Shown: positions 50,714 to 62,600 of the stretch, in pieces
Position numbering within the stretch: the stretch's first letter is position 1
Layout of the letters: each line of letters opens with the position of its first letter
Source of the DNA: Anarhynchus alexandrinus
Lineage: Eukaryota > Chordata > Aves > Charadriiformes > Charadriidae
Assembly: GCA_008711295.1 (NCBI GenBank)
Contig: VUYV01000181.1
Location: forward strand, 1-64,000
Length of the DNA stretch: 64,000 bases
Direction of reading: 5' to 3'
Notes under the pieces: model-generated
What the model was told of the DNA's origin: nothing
The model's database searches: none
What the model saw: only the letters and a program-made list of their open reading frames with translations
Position numbers and translations under genes: made by a program

Positions 50714-52199
50714 TTCATGTCTGTAACAACTCAGAAAAGACCTCGAACAGCAGCGATACCCCCTCCTGTGTTCCTCCCCCCCTTTCCCTTCCTGAGCTCA
50801 TCCATCTCCACCTTGGCTCCCCAGGTCCAGTTTTGAGCCTGTCCAACAGCCACTAGATGGCAAAAGCAAGTTGTGCCGCCGGCAGCAGCGCAGGGCCGGA
50901 GCTTTGGGAGCGATGATGGACGACGCTGTGCAGAGCCCCGCACGTACCTGTGGCTGCGGCGCTGTGTTTGTGCTCCTGCCGGGTCTTGCACGTCTCCAGC
51001 TTGCAGGAGACCCAAATGAACCCAAACGCACTTTGCCGGGTCGGGCCTGGGTGCGTCGCTGTGAATGACATTAGACAGATGAGATTTGGAGCCAGGGCTT
51101 ACTGAATTTATCACTTAAATGAAAAAAAAAAAAAAAAANNAACAACAAAAAATCCCAAACTGCCCTACAACAAATAGGAACGACCCAGAAGCCACGTTGG
51201 CATCAAGGTGCCATTATCAGCAGGTTCAGCGCTTGCTGCAGTTGTGGTGCTGCCTTTTGCTCCCCTCAAAGTGAACCCCCCCCCCCGGGCCCTGTTCGGG
51301 GGCTTTGGCTTCTGGAGAAGAAAGCTCAGGAGTGCTCCGTCCCCGGTGAGATGCCACCACACCAAACCACTCACCTGGGCTTGCATCAGTGGGCCAACCC
51401 CTTCGCTCTCCAGGGGGAAGCAAAGGCAAACCCAACCCCGTCTGCTCCTCAGAATGCCTCTTGCCCCCAACGTCGTCCACCACAAAGTTTGACATCACGC
51501 TGGACCCACAGTGGAGCATCCAGGCCCCGCACTACGTGGCGACCGTGGCATATCTCTGGAGGGAAGAGGTCTCAGAGAAGGGTGATGGGCTGCCGCCCCT
51601 CCTGCCATCCCACGGAGAATAATGCAGATTTAGCCGGGGTCGAAGCACGCACGGGGAAGGAGCGTGGTCCCTCACTTTAGGCCTTTTTGCGGAGGGAAAG
51701 GCTGCAGCAGCTGCGTGCAGAAGACGCCCCTCGCAGGGAGGAGAGCTGCGTCCCTAAGCTTCTCCTGAGGGGAGCCGAGGATGCTCCGGGGCTGGCGACA
51801 GCGAGGAAACAAGAAAGATTTCGAGTCACTTCAGTGACTTTTGCCCATTCCCACCTTTCAGGCCCTCTCCTGACCATCCTCCCACACGTAAACCCTCTAC
51901 GTTGCGCGTCTCGCTCCCGGCCCCACAGACGCGGCACAGACCCGCTTCGAGCGTCAGCGCGGAGCTGCAGCGCGTCTTCGCTGCAAAAAAAACAGCAAAT
52001 CGAAAGCGATAAATAAATAAATCAACACATAACCCCCTTTCCTACCCATCCACCCGGGAACTCACTCCTCTAGTAAGTTCCCAACACCACAAAAATCGAG
52101 CCCTCCCCCCCCCCAGGCAGCTCTGGGCTCCCCCCGGCCGTCCGGGGACCCGCCGCTGCCCCGTCCCACGTCCAGACCCGCTGTGCCACGCTCGGCAGC
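50714..52199. other. Intergenic GC-rich stretch with an assembly gap
   Basis: An A-run ends in NN at 51139-51140. Poly-C runs occur near 51275-51288 and 52106-52117. No gene or repeat family recognised. ORFs of about 110 codons on both strands lack any family signature. Confidence 0.45.
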
Positions 52200-52520
52200 C
52201 ACAGAACTTTTGTCTTTAATTTTTTAATTGACCCCTCTTGAGAAGAGCCCCGCGGGCCTATTTTTTATGTGTTTATGTTGTCATTTCTTTAGAAAGATAC
52301 TTGTTACAATATTTTTTTCCCCTCCTTCCCCCCCCCCAGCCCCGTCGGAGGGATCTACTTGGGTAATTCGTTGAAGCGGGTTGCTGGGGCATGCATTATG
52401 CATGAGATGCAATCTTTATTTTTGCACTCCACTGTGTGCATTCTCAAACAGGAATGGCATCGCGTGCCTGCACGCAAAACGAACATTAGCAGCTGAAAAA
52501 AAAAAAAAAGAGAAAAGAAA
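52200..52520. promoter_or_regulatory. Candidate conserved regulatory element with POU-dimer site
   Basis: An AT-rich, complex, unique-looking block within GC-rich surroundings (TTTAATTTTTTAATTGACCC, TTTATGTGTTTATGTTGTCA). It contains ATGCATTATGCAT at 52391-52403 with another ATGC half-site at 52407-52410. The element call is inference; conservation was not tested. Confidence 0.3.
52391..52403. promoter_or_regulatory. POU-factor dimer palindrome (MORE+1 type)
   Basis: ATGCAT-T-ATGCAT is an exact match to the MORE palindrome with a 1-bp spacer, a known site for homodimers of POU proteins such as the OCT and BRN families. Occupancy is not known. Confidence 0.45.
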
Positions 52521-53800
52521 ATGCCCATTTATTTAAAGGAAAGCATAAAAAAACCACACCACCCTCCACTCTTTCAAGCTGTTCTAGCTGGGATTGCTCA
52601 GAGCAGCTAAACAGCCAGAGCAGTCAAGTTGTTCCCGTTTATACGCTGCTGTTGAATTAACTGAGAGCTGCCGCGTTCAGCGCGACACGTACCGACGGCG
52701 TTGGTGGTGAGCCCGAGCCCAGAGGAGTCCGCCATCGCCAAACACCCCGCGGTGACGGCGCTCAGGTGGCGCATACCCTCTGCTCGGAGGGGGGTCGCTC
52801 TCCCCATCCCTCCTGGCATCTAAACGTGTATAAACACACACATACGTGCACGTACATCTGCATTTTTGAGCCCATTCTTTCTTGCTGCCGGAGATAAACG
52901 GAGTCTGCATTAGCCATTCCTGTGCACACGTTTTGTGCTGCTTTCAGAGCATGTCACGGGGCAAAACCTTTTGGGCAAAACCCCAAAGGCCGCGTTCATC
53001 CAGGCTTTGAGCCTTTTTGCCAGATCTGCCCTCATTAACCCACCTCTCCCCCCAGCGTGTGCCCCTTTACCGTGTCCTGCCCCGGGGCCGGCCGGCTCCT
53101 TGGCCGTTGACACGGGGAGCAGATGGTTTGCTGCGAAGTGGGGACACGGTAGGAGCTGGTGACACTGGAAGGTCAAATGACCCAGGATACGTGCTGCGAA
53201 GCGGTGTGGCAGAAGCCTTCGGGTTAAATGCGTGAAGCAGAACCACACAAAAAAGGCACAGAAAATTCCCAGGTCAGCAAAACTACACCCCCCCCTCCAC
53301 CCCCGCTGTATTTCATGCTTGGAGGTCATCTACTGTTATTTTAGAGCAATAAGATGCGCAGCTCACTCTAAAAAGCCCATTTAAAACGCCACTGCGACAC
53401 CGATGTCCCCACCAACCCCTGCTGCAGTGCAGCCCGCGGGGCCCCCATCGCCTCCCCTGCGCAGGGCCACAGCCGCCGCGGTGGGCAGGGGGGGTTCTCC
53501 TCCAGCCCCCCCGGGGACGGTCACCCTCAGCCGGGGGGACGGCGAAGCCTCCGGCTCTGCTGGCCGTGGCACCGCTCACAGCCACGGCAGCTTCAAACGG
53601 CTGGAGGAGAAAACGAAGGACGAGAAACCGGGGCTGTTAATCCCTCAGAAGAGCGCGAAGAGCGGGAAAGAATCAGAAATTGGGCCCTGAGAAGGAATAA
53701 AGGGGGAAAAAAGATGTCAGAGAATGAATAAGAGGGAGAGAAAGAGGACACGCGGAAAGGGAAAAGGAACAGGATAAAACGGGGACCAGGATATAAGGCC
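52521..53800. other. Intergenic GC-rich stretch
   Basis: Contains CpG-rich sequence at about 53400-53600 and a purine-rich, GA-repetitive stretch at about 53640-53790. No gene or repeat family recognised. Confidence 0.4.
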
Positions 53801-56660
53801 AATTATTTTTGATTCTTTGGCTTCGGGGCTAATTTATTACAGCGGTAAATCATGCTTCGGATAGGTAATACAACAGCCAGAGCCTGGATGTTATTTAGAC
53901 AGCGTAATCATGATATTAATGCTCAGAAAAGTGGAAAACTTTAACTGCCTACAGACCATGTCTCCCTCTTTATGGTCTCCCCTTCTGCTCAGCACGAAGC
54001 AGCACTGCACTCTCCCGGAGCCGTGGGGCTCCACGTTGGGGCAGAAAGGGTTGGTGGAAAGGCACAGGGTCGGGTTCCCTTATCTTAACGTCCCTCCCTG
54101 GAAGGTCTGAGGGGGGCTCGGGCTGCACCACCAGTTTTCCTCACTCCCTCTGGCCCTGAGCGATGGTGCTGGGGATGCGCCCACCCACGCGTTAACCCCG
54201 GCAGCGCGGGCACCTGTATAAAGATGTTTTTTTTAAAAAAAAAAAGGAAAAAAAGAAAAAAGACACATATGCCAGCCGGTGTATGTCCCACACGCACACA
54301 GGTGAAGGGGAAGGTGGGGGTACGAGAGCCTCAGCTGTGATTTCTGAGGTGGAGATGGGCTGTATAAACTCAGTAGGTGAGGCCGAGCCTTTCGTCACAC
54401 CTACACAGCACATCTCAGTTGACAGGGAAAAATCTTTACGCTATATAAAGATGCTGTATATATAGAAAGAAACTTTCTAGGGGTTAGAAGAGGCGAGGCG
54501 GTTCGTTACAGACTCCACGAAGCGCAGGAGCTGCCCCGTCCCCGCAGCCCTCCTCTATCCCTTCGTGGTTCTGCAGGGGGAGTGCACAGATGCAGCAGTT
54601 CATTAAGGCTTCATTAAGATATCTGCCCTGCACAGGGCCGGCTCTGCTCAGAGAAACCACCCCCTGACACTTTGCCTGGCTCCGCACCAATCTCAGGGGT
54701 GCTGCGTCCACCCTCTGACCCTCTCCCCTCTCCCCCTGCCCTGGCTGCGGTTTGGCCCGGGGGGAGCATCCCACCCCTGTGCCCACAGCTCCCGTGAGAT
54801 GCGGCCGGGACACGGGCTGGTACCCGAGCGCTCAGCCCCAAACCACGCTAGCCCTCAAGGCAGCGAGTGATGTCGGCAGCCTTGAAAAATGATGTCAAAG
54901 ACGTGAAAAACCAACCTGCTTTGCCTCAAGTCATCAGAGCAAATTATGGATTCTCCAGCAGTCATGGAATACGAAATTAAATAACTCCATTGTGTGCCAA
55001 TCGTGCTGCGAATGGGAGAGGCAAGTTCTCCGCTTCCCCGGGGCACAATTTGAGCCCATTTGCTCGTGATTTCCCTCCAGTGTCGCTCGCTGTGAAATCC
55101 ACACTGTGATCCCAACGTGCTATTTGGCGCACAGACACCGCAGCATCCCCTCGCGGCTCAGCGTCAACCCCCAGGTCCCGCAGCCCTCACCATGTCCTCC
55201 TGCCCTCACGGCATGAAAAACCAGAGAAAGAGACCGTACCGTCCCACCAACCCACACCAGTCTCGCCTGTGGCACACACTGGTGCTCTGACAGTCTCCAC
55301 CAGCATTCTGCTCGCCTAAAGCCACAGCAGGATTTTTTTTTCTTTTTTGTAGATGGGAATATATTCAAGAAATGTGTTTACTTATATCCCGTAAAAGCAC
55401 AATAAACTTATCTCCAGACATTGCATTAAAGAAATACTGCAATTTTAAAAGTTACTTTGTTCTAAAACTCCTCCAGGCAGAAAAGATAATAAAAAATAGC
55501 AAGCCACTGGTGGTTAAGGAAAAAAAAAGAACCATGCGGTTATAATTTCACTCAATGGCCTATCACTAACAGAGCAACACACACAATGCACATGTAGGAT
55601 AATAAGTTAAAAGATCTTGGAGAAAGCTATTAATTTATAACAATGGCAAATAAGGGTTGATGGGGACAGCGGAGGTGTTTTAAAGTGTGGTTCGTGTTAT
55701 TGAGTCCACCAGATGTCATATTGGCACTTAAAAGCCTAAGGTGGTTTGAAATGCAGTACAGATTGTCTCGCGTTTGATCTTCTAAACCTGTCTCCATCCA
55801 TCATCGTCAGCAACTGTCAAGATAACAGGGGACAAGTTTTGATTGGAGCCTGATTGTTTTTGGTTGGTGTAAAGGCAGAGATGCATATGGTCCTGAAACC
55901 TGACATTTCTACGTCTTCTGCTGGAAAAAAATGTGACTTAAGCAGAAACAGGGCTAACTTCCACCCCAAAACCAATTTGTTTGATGGAATTCTGCCTGCA
56001 GAACAGGAAGGGTATTTGTATTTATGTCCGCTTGAGCGCAGGCTTGCATGCACACGCTCCTTGATTGTTTTCAGTTACATCTGATGATAATGCAGAGAGA
56101 AAGATCAATACGAAGTGAGTTGGCCTGGTAACCTCCGCAAACACTGCCGAATTTACACCGAGGCTCGACACAGGGAAACCGAGAAACATCATGAAAATTT
56201 TATGCAGCCAGAGCAGCTTTGTAATGATCTGCTCTCCGCGGACCCCCGAGGTCTCCTGCATCGTGCTGATTTTCCCTCCGGGCTCCACTTTTCAGGAGCG
56301 ATTTTGCAGCTCCCGGCTGAGTTTGTCAGCAGTGCTCTACCTGCTGACACGGCCCCGGGAGACCTCCTGGCAGCAACCTCAGCACCACCAAGAGCGGAGT
56401 CTCACCAGCCACCTCCACACTCTCCTGCGTGGCGAGGTGAACCCTGGAGCTTCTCTACTCTAAGTACACCCTCTGCCCTTCACAAGGGCGGCCGTGCTGC
56501 GGCGAGTGGCCACCGCGGGGGGTGCATGGCCACCACCCATGCCACAGCTCCTCCACCACAGCCCGCAGCTCCTCCGAACCTACTTGACGTGATGTTTCTA
56601 CAGAAACCATGCACTTTGCCTCGATGCAGACAACAAATAACCACTGTCTTGTAAACGAGA
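53801..56660. other. Intergenic stretch alternating AT-rich blocks and GC-rich sequence
   Basis: AT-rich blocks at about 53805-53940, 54860-55080 and 55360-56230 have TAAT cores and little low complexity, the look of vertebrate conserved non-coding elements (inference). A T8A11 tract lies at about 54227-54245. No coding gene recognised. Confidence 0.35.
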
Positions 56661-58560
56661 GCGAGACCGTGTCCCAACCCGGGGAAAGCTGAAGCTTTAC
56701 AGCTGCACCATTTATGGGATGAGGGACCTGCTCAGCCCACCATGCCCGTTTGCTTGCACGGAGCTAGTGTGTAGCTGTGGAAGCCTCTCAGGACCTCGGA
56801 ACCCCACCAGCTCCCTGGGGATGCGTTGTGAGTGATGGCAGCAGGATTTGGCTCAAGACACCATAGTAATATGGCACCGATTAAAGGTTTTATTAGCATG
56901 GACTTGTGTGGCGATTGCAGCGCTCACCAGTGCCAGTAAAACACTTATACCACACTATTAACCGGCCTATATATGCCACATCACTCTTCTGTAAAATACT
57001 TCATGAAGTGTTTTAAATTTTTCTGTCGTCTTTCTCGCTTGCGCCCCTCGGCTGTAAAACCAGGCTGGGTTTCGGAGCTGGGAGCTCGCTGGGAGGGGGA
57101 AGCCACCCTCACTTTTTCACATATTCCATGGTCTTAAAAAAAAAAAAAAAGTAAATTCCTGGCTGCGAAAGCATGAAATGGAGTAAAATTTTGCAGTGTG
57201 ATCCCTTGTATAAAAATATGCATTTCAAAATGATCCTGTAATTCCTCCTGAGCCTGATGGTAAAAGTGTGGATTCGCTGTTTAAGGCTGGTGTTGTGATA
57301 AGCCTTCGACTTCACTGGTTTCACCCAGTGAGGCAGAGGATGCTCCTGCCAAACTTGGATTTTAAACCTATTTTTACTGAAGACTGCAAAGGACCAATTC
57401 GAACATGTGTGTCTAAGAAACAGGAGGACCCATCTTCAGCAGCGATGGGAACTGTTTACAAAACGTCAGGGAAACAGACCCAGAAAACCCTCCAACAACC
57501 AGCCCGGTGTGGAGACGGGCACAACCCAGCTGACCTCTTCCCAGCATTCATCATATGAGCCCTTAATTTTTGGAGAATCTAGGAATGGAAAACCCCAAAT
57601 GCAACCTAAGGTCAGTCAAAGCAATCTGGCTTGTTCCTGAGGACCAGTGAAGGAGTGAACATCAGGACAAACTCTGTTCACTTAGCATAAGCCTCAGCCA
57701 GGCTGTTTTTCCCATGGCATGGGAAAAGATTAGGAGGTGATGACTCTCAAATCTCTCTAAAACCAGAGACTTTACATGGCTGGCAATGAGGAAGTGCAGC
57801 TGTGCATCAGACAGCCCTCAGTAAACCCCACAACCGCCTCTGCGGTGGTGGCGGCATTAGAACCTGCCCTGACCTCCTCACCGCCTTTGCCTGCAGGGTT
57901 TGGGGTGGCCAAGGAGAGACACGGTCCTCCCCAGAAAGCTTTTGAATACGCAGATCAGGGTCTCACACCAGACAGGCTCAGCCCTTGATGAGGTGTCTGG
58001 TCAGGAGGACGGACACACGGACACCTCCCACGGCCTGCAGTGCCTGTGCCACACGACCGGGGCCGTGCAGAGCATCATCCACGGACATGCGCCATGAGGG
58101 CGTCCTGCCCCAAACCCCAAACCTTCCCCCTTCAGACCTCCACACCCTCCATGGTCTGTCTTGCCTGAAGTCGAGACATATCTTTTCCAAAGAACCAATT
58201 TCAAAAGACTTCTTTATTCTACTACTGCTCCTAGCGTGTTGCTTTAACTATCTCCCCCTCACCCCCCATCCTTTTTTTTTTTTTGTCCCTTCAGGAACTG
58301 ACACAGTTGAGAGAGCAGAGAAATTAAACTGTGCAGGATTGCCTCCTGCATTGATAGACTCAGATTCTTATTCACACAGAGATTTGGAAAAAAAAAAAAA
58401 AGTCCCAACCCAACAAAAAACCCAACCAAAATCATTGGGATCTCTCTTTGCTGAGAAATCTGTGTTCCATTAACTCTGGCGTAAGGCACAATGCAAACCA
58501 GAAAAAAAAAAAAGAGAAACTCACACCGGTGGGTAGTTAGAAAACAGAGGCAGAGTAAAT
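56661..58560. other. Intergenic stretch
   Basis: Contains a 22-nt near-palindrome at 56993-57014, an A-run near 57136-57150, a C/T tract near 58262-58285 and A-runs near 58389-58402 and 58502-58513. No gene or repeat family recognised. Confidence 0.4.
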
Positions 58561-60690
58561 CAGCATACTCAGTGCGCACAGCGAACAGAGGACTTCGACT
58601 CACATAAAATGATCCTGATGGGAGGAACAGTCAGTCCCTCCTCGGAGCGGCAATAAGAGCCTATGGCCAAGAGGGTCTGTGTGAATTTGGTAGCAGAGAT
58701 AAGAAGGAGCCAGACTCCAGTGAGCATCGCTTTCTTGCAATTGATTAGCTGCTCTACTTGAAGCTGGAAAACATGTGCACCACACTTGGAAAAATAAGAG
58801 TGAAGAGCACCCTGACAGCAATCCACCACGCACAGACGTCTGAAGGAGAGCTGGTAAACAAGAAAGTGACAATAATCCCATTACACGGTGACAAAAAGTT
58901 TTGTTCTGTCCCTCGGAGGGAAGACCTCGGTGGCAAGCAGAGCAGGGTCTGTCCAGACCTGGCGAGACGCCGGCTCCCAGGCGGCCCCGGGGGCGGGAAA
59001 GCTCAGCACCAGGAGCAGCCCCAGGACACGAGCGTGACAAACCCAGCTCAGCAGCAATTACCGGCCTCGCTGGCACCGGCCCCCGAGAGCCGCCGGGCAC
59101 GGCGCCCAGCAGTGGGCACGCAGCGCCGCTGGGACCGGGGAGCTACACGGCGGCTCTCCAGCTCCTCCGGACGTGGCACGAGGCAGCGTGTGAAATCCTT
59201 CACGCTTCCCAGGGAGGACTTTTGGCAAAGCTAAATGGATGCCACCCCCTCCTCTTGCTTCATCCAGGAGCGAGATTACCACCCGCTGGATGCTGAAAAC
59301 CCCCCCCACCAGCTGGATGAGCACGATCAGAAAATAACGGGTATGCAGGTGGCAAAGCAGGACAACGGCTCATGATTTGGTTTTTGGTTTGGTTGTGCTT
59401 GCAGCCAGCCTGCCTGGAAGCATGCCGGCAGCAGCGGGGTCCCCCTCCGCCCCCTGCATTTCCCCCTGTTAGCTCATGTTGGTACGGGCATTAACGCAGA
59501 GGAGGACGATGCTTATCTTGGCACAGCCCGCACGGTGCCCGCCACAACGGGAGCTCAGCATCGCCGTGGGCTCTGGGCATGGCAAATGGGTGATTACAAG
59601 CTCACCCCCTGCGACAGCAGACGGGTGTTAAAGCTGGGACCGCAGGCAGGTCTTGGTCCCTCCACACCAGCCCAACGACCTGTGGGGACCAACCAGACCA
59701 AGCGACATTTGCCATACAAAATACTCCTTATTTTCTCAAGGTGATGCCCTGGGTTGAAAGCATCACCCCACCAGCACTGACCCCAGTGAAGGACCATCTC
59801 CCATGGATTTCTGTCTTAGAGCAGACTGCAAGATCTGATTGAAGCTTTCCCCACAGCTGGGACATCCATCAACACCTTTTCTGCGTGGACACAGTGGGAT
59901 CTAAGGAACAGCCGAGCTCGCAGGGCTGCTCTTTCTTCAGCTGAGGCATGGAGGGTACAGTCTGCTGCCACCCAAATGCTCCACCAGCACTGATGGGACA
60001 TGACGAGACGCGATGTTTGCGGGCACAGAGCAAGATGCAGAGGGAAGGGAGGAGGCTGCAGTGGCAGGGAGAGGGGAGAAGAGAGAGGTATAAGGTGGTG
60101 GGAGAGCAGCACAGGGGACTCTCCGTCCCTGTGCTGGATTCTAGCGTTAAGTAATTTTGAAGCTAAGGCAAGGTACCAGTTTGCAGACATGCACCACGGT
60201 TTGTTCATACGCATTAATGAAAACATATTTGGGACATCTCTGTCAAATTCGGTTGAAATCCCGAAAAGCAATTAAGATCTGCGTACATACATGTAGGGAC
60301 TGATCACATCAGCCTGTTTCCTAATGACATCTGGCTGTAAAAGATACTTAAAGAAAGAAAAAGAAAGCATTTCCCCTGGGTATTGCAGAGCACACCTTTC
60401 CTGTTAACAAGTTCCCTTCAGCACAGCGTGTAAAGCTTATAGCACCTCGGCAAAGTCCTGCACAGGCGTGAGTTTCACCAGCAGAGAAAGGAGGAAAGAA
60501 ATACAGCAAATCCCAGGCAGCCTCTCGCAGCCCCTGCAGTCCTTGCGGGAGCCCTGTCAGAGACCAGCCAGAAAGTAAGACTGGCACGCAAGCCAAATGG
60601 CACGGTCTCTACTGGTCCACACAGGCAGAGGTGATTATGTGATGCACACACGGATCTTTCCAGCTGGAGGTATTTTAAACACATAGAAAA
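58561..60690. other. Intergenic stretch with CpG-rich block
   Basis: Complex sequence at 58570-58910 is followed by a CpG-rich block at about 58960-59190 in which ORFs are open on both strands in several frames, as expected from GC content. No family signature. Confidence 0.4.
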
Positions 60691-60985
60691 TAATGTCGGA
60701 ATCATAAGACTGCAATCTTTAAATTATATTCAAAAAAGATGCTCAAAGCATATATCATTGAATTATGAACAGCTTTGGCAGCTTTATTGATGATGTTGAA
60801 TCTGGTTGACAGATGCATTTACACTGCATAAGCATTTGAGATGCTAGAGTAATTGCTTATTAGTCTTGTTGTGAGGCAAAACACCAGATTGAAATAAATA
60901 GGAGCTCATGAACACAGAATTTTGCTGCCTCTTTGATTATTTTTTCAAGCTAACCATCTGCTAAGCATCTGGGATTCTTAGAATC
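60691..60985. promoter_or_regulatory. Candidate conserved non-coding element
   Basis: AT-rich, high-complexity sequence with several homeodomain and TALE-like cores (TTGATGATG, GGTTGACAG, GTAATTGCTTATTAG) and no repeat signature. The regulatory call is inference from composition and motifs only. Confidence 0.3.
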
Positions 60986-61920
60986 CAAGATCCATACCAC
61001 ACACAGGTGGGAATTAAAAAATACAAATAGAAGGAGCTTAAGAACCCAAACAAACTATAATATAAAATTGTCCAAAATGACTAAGGAGCTTCTTTCCCAG
61101 CTTGCATACAAATATAGGGTAGGAAGTTCTTGTAGGACGCCCTACGCACTGAGCAGATGCACAGCCACGCAACTGCACCCGCTTCACGCACTAGTGCTCT
61201 TCAACACGTGCCAGGGCCGAAAAACGGTCGGTAGCGTACCCCAAGGTGGGACATGATGGGACTGCAGAAGCAGCCAAGCAGGGTACTCGGCAGCAGTGGT
61301 CCTCTCCACAAACGAGACATCCTAGGAGAATCCAAATTCCCCTGAAGTCACCAGAAACACTTCCAGGACTCTCTAAGGCTTTGCTTGTCTTTGGTAGACA
61401 TTGTGAGACTTCAGGTCTGTCCCTTGCTGACATATTTTTAGACCTTCTACCAAATTTTAAGCATGTTTGACAGGAAAAAGAAAAAAACAAAAAACCCCCG
61501 AAAAAACAAACAAACAAACAAGCAAACAAAAAAAATCCAAAAAAGAAAAGCCCTTTACCCCGGTTGATCCTTTCCCCTGCTGAGGAGAGGGCTGTGTGCC
61601 TACACACCATCCATGGTGATGGAGACCCAGCCTTTTATACCAGCTGCCCCTCCCCGATCTCCACGCGTCATGAGTACACCCATCCTCGTCCTGGCCGCGG
61701 CCCCGTGCCGGCACTGCCACCCAGCAGAGGACCAGAAGCACCAGAGGTCTGGCTGAGCACTCGCCCTTCGCGGCCTTTTCCATTTGGCCTGAGGACATGG
61801 GGAGGAAGCGGTCGGTGCATCGGGAGCTGCAGGCTCGGCTGAGCTGCTGCAGTCCCCACAATAAACAAAAATAAAGACCTGAAGTCCAAAATTCAAGCAG
61901 GACAAATTCAGGAGCCGGAA
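60986..61920. other. Intergenic stretch
   Basis: Includes an A/C-rich low-complexity run at about 61474-61545 (AAAC repeats). No gene or mobile element recognised. Confidence 0.4.
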
Positions 61921-62600
61921 TGAAGTTTGCTACGCAGTTTATTGCAGCCTGTGGGATGGCAGCTTTGATAAGAACATAAAATTGATATTTGAATTTTCCC
62001 CAGCTGCCATTGCACTCGGTGCTGAGAACACGAGTTAATAAAAACAGCCAGTTAAATAACTGTCAAACTCTAGCAAATACCCATAAAGCAAATGTTCTTT
62101 TAAAAAAGAAAATTAGACATGCATTTTTCTCCATGAAAAAGTGCAATTAGAGAAGCTTTATAACTAATATTTGTTTTTGGTTCTAAAATATTAAGGATCT
62201 TTCCTAAACACAGTACAGTGAAGGGCTTCAATTAATCTCCTTTGAGCGCACACATTCAGGTGTTCAAAAGGGAAAAAGAAGAAAGAATGATTTGTGCATC
62301 GAGATCTGTCATCTCCAAAAAGCTGTAAACAGTATCTTAGAGAGCAGAGTTTGTGTGACAAATTTGAGATTAGGCGGATTCCGATCTAAAAATTAAATTG
62401 CTTATCAGAGAAATAATATTAGAGTAAAATAAATTAGAATCTCTACTGAAGACTCTAAAAGTAATTTTTAAAATTAATTAGAATCAAAAAGATGGATCTC
62501 AAAGGATAGGACAACTCTAATTTAGACAGACGGTAATTAATTCCTTATTTCAGAAATTCATTAACAGGCTGTAAGAGCAAATCATTCCTTTGCTGGAGTT
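61921..62600. promoter_or_regulatory. Candidate conserved non-coding element, about 680 bp
   Basis: Sustained AT-rich, non-repetitive block between GC-rich flanks, with many TAAT/ATTA cores (CAATTAATCTCC, GGTAATTAATTCC, ACTAATATTTG), a GATA-like CTTTGATAAG and CCATAAAG-like HOX cores. It stands out as the strongest enhancer-like block in the flank. Inference only. Confidence 0.35.

Noticed and set aside
56115..56654. 179-codon + strand ORF
   Set aside because: No recognisable domain; GC-rich low-complexity alanine/proline/histidine end; no neighbouring exon structure.
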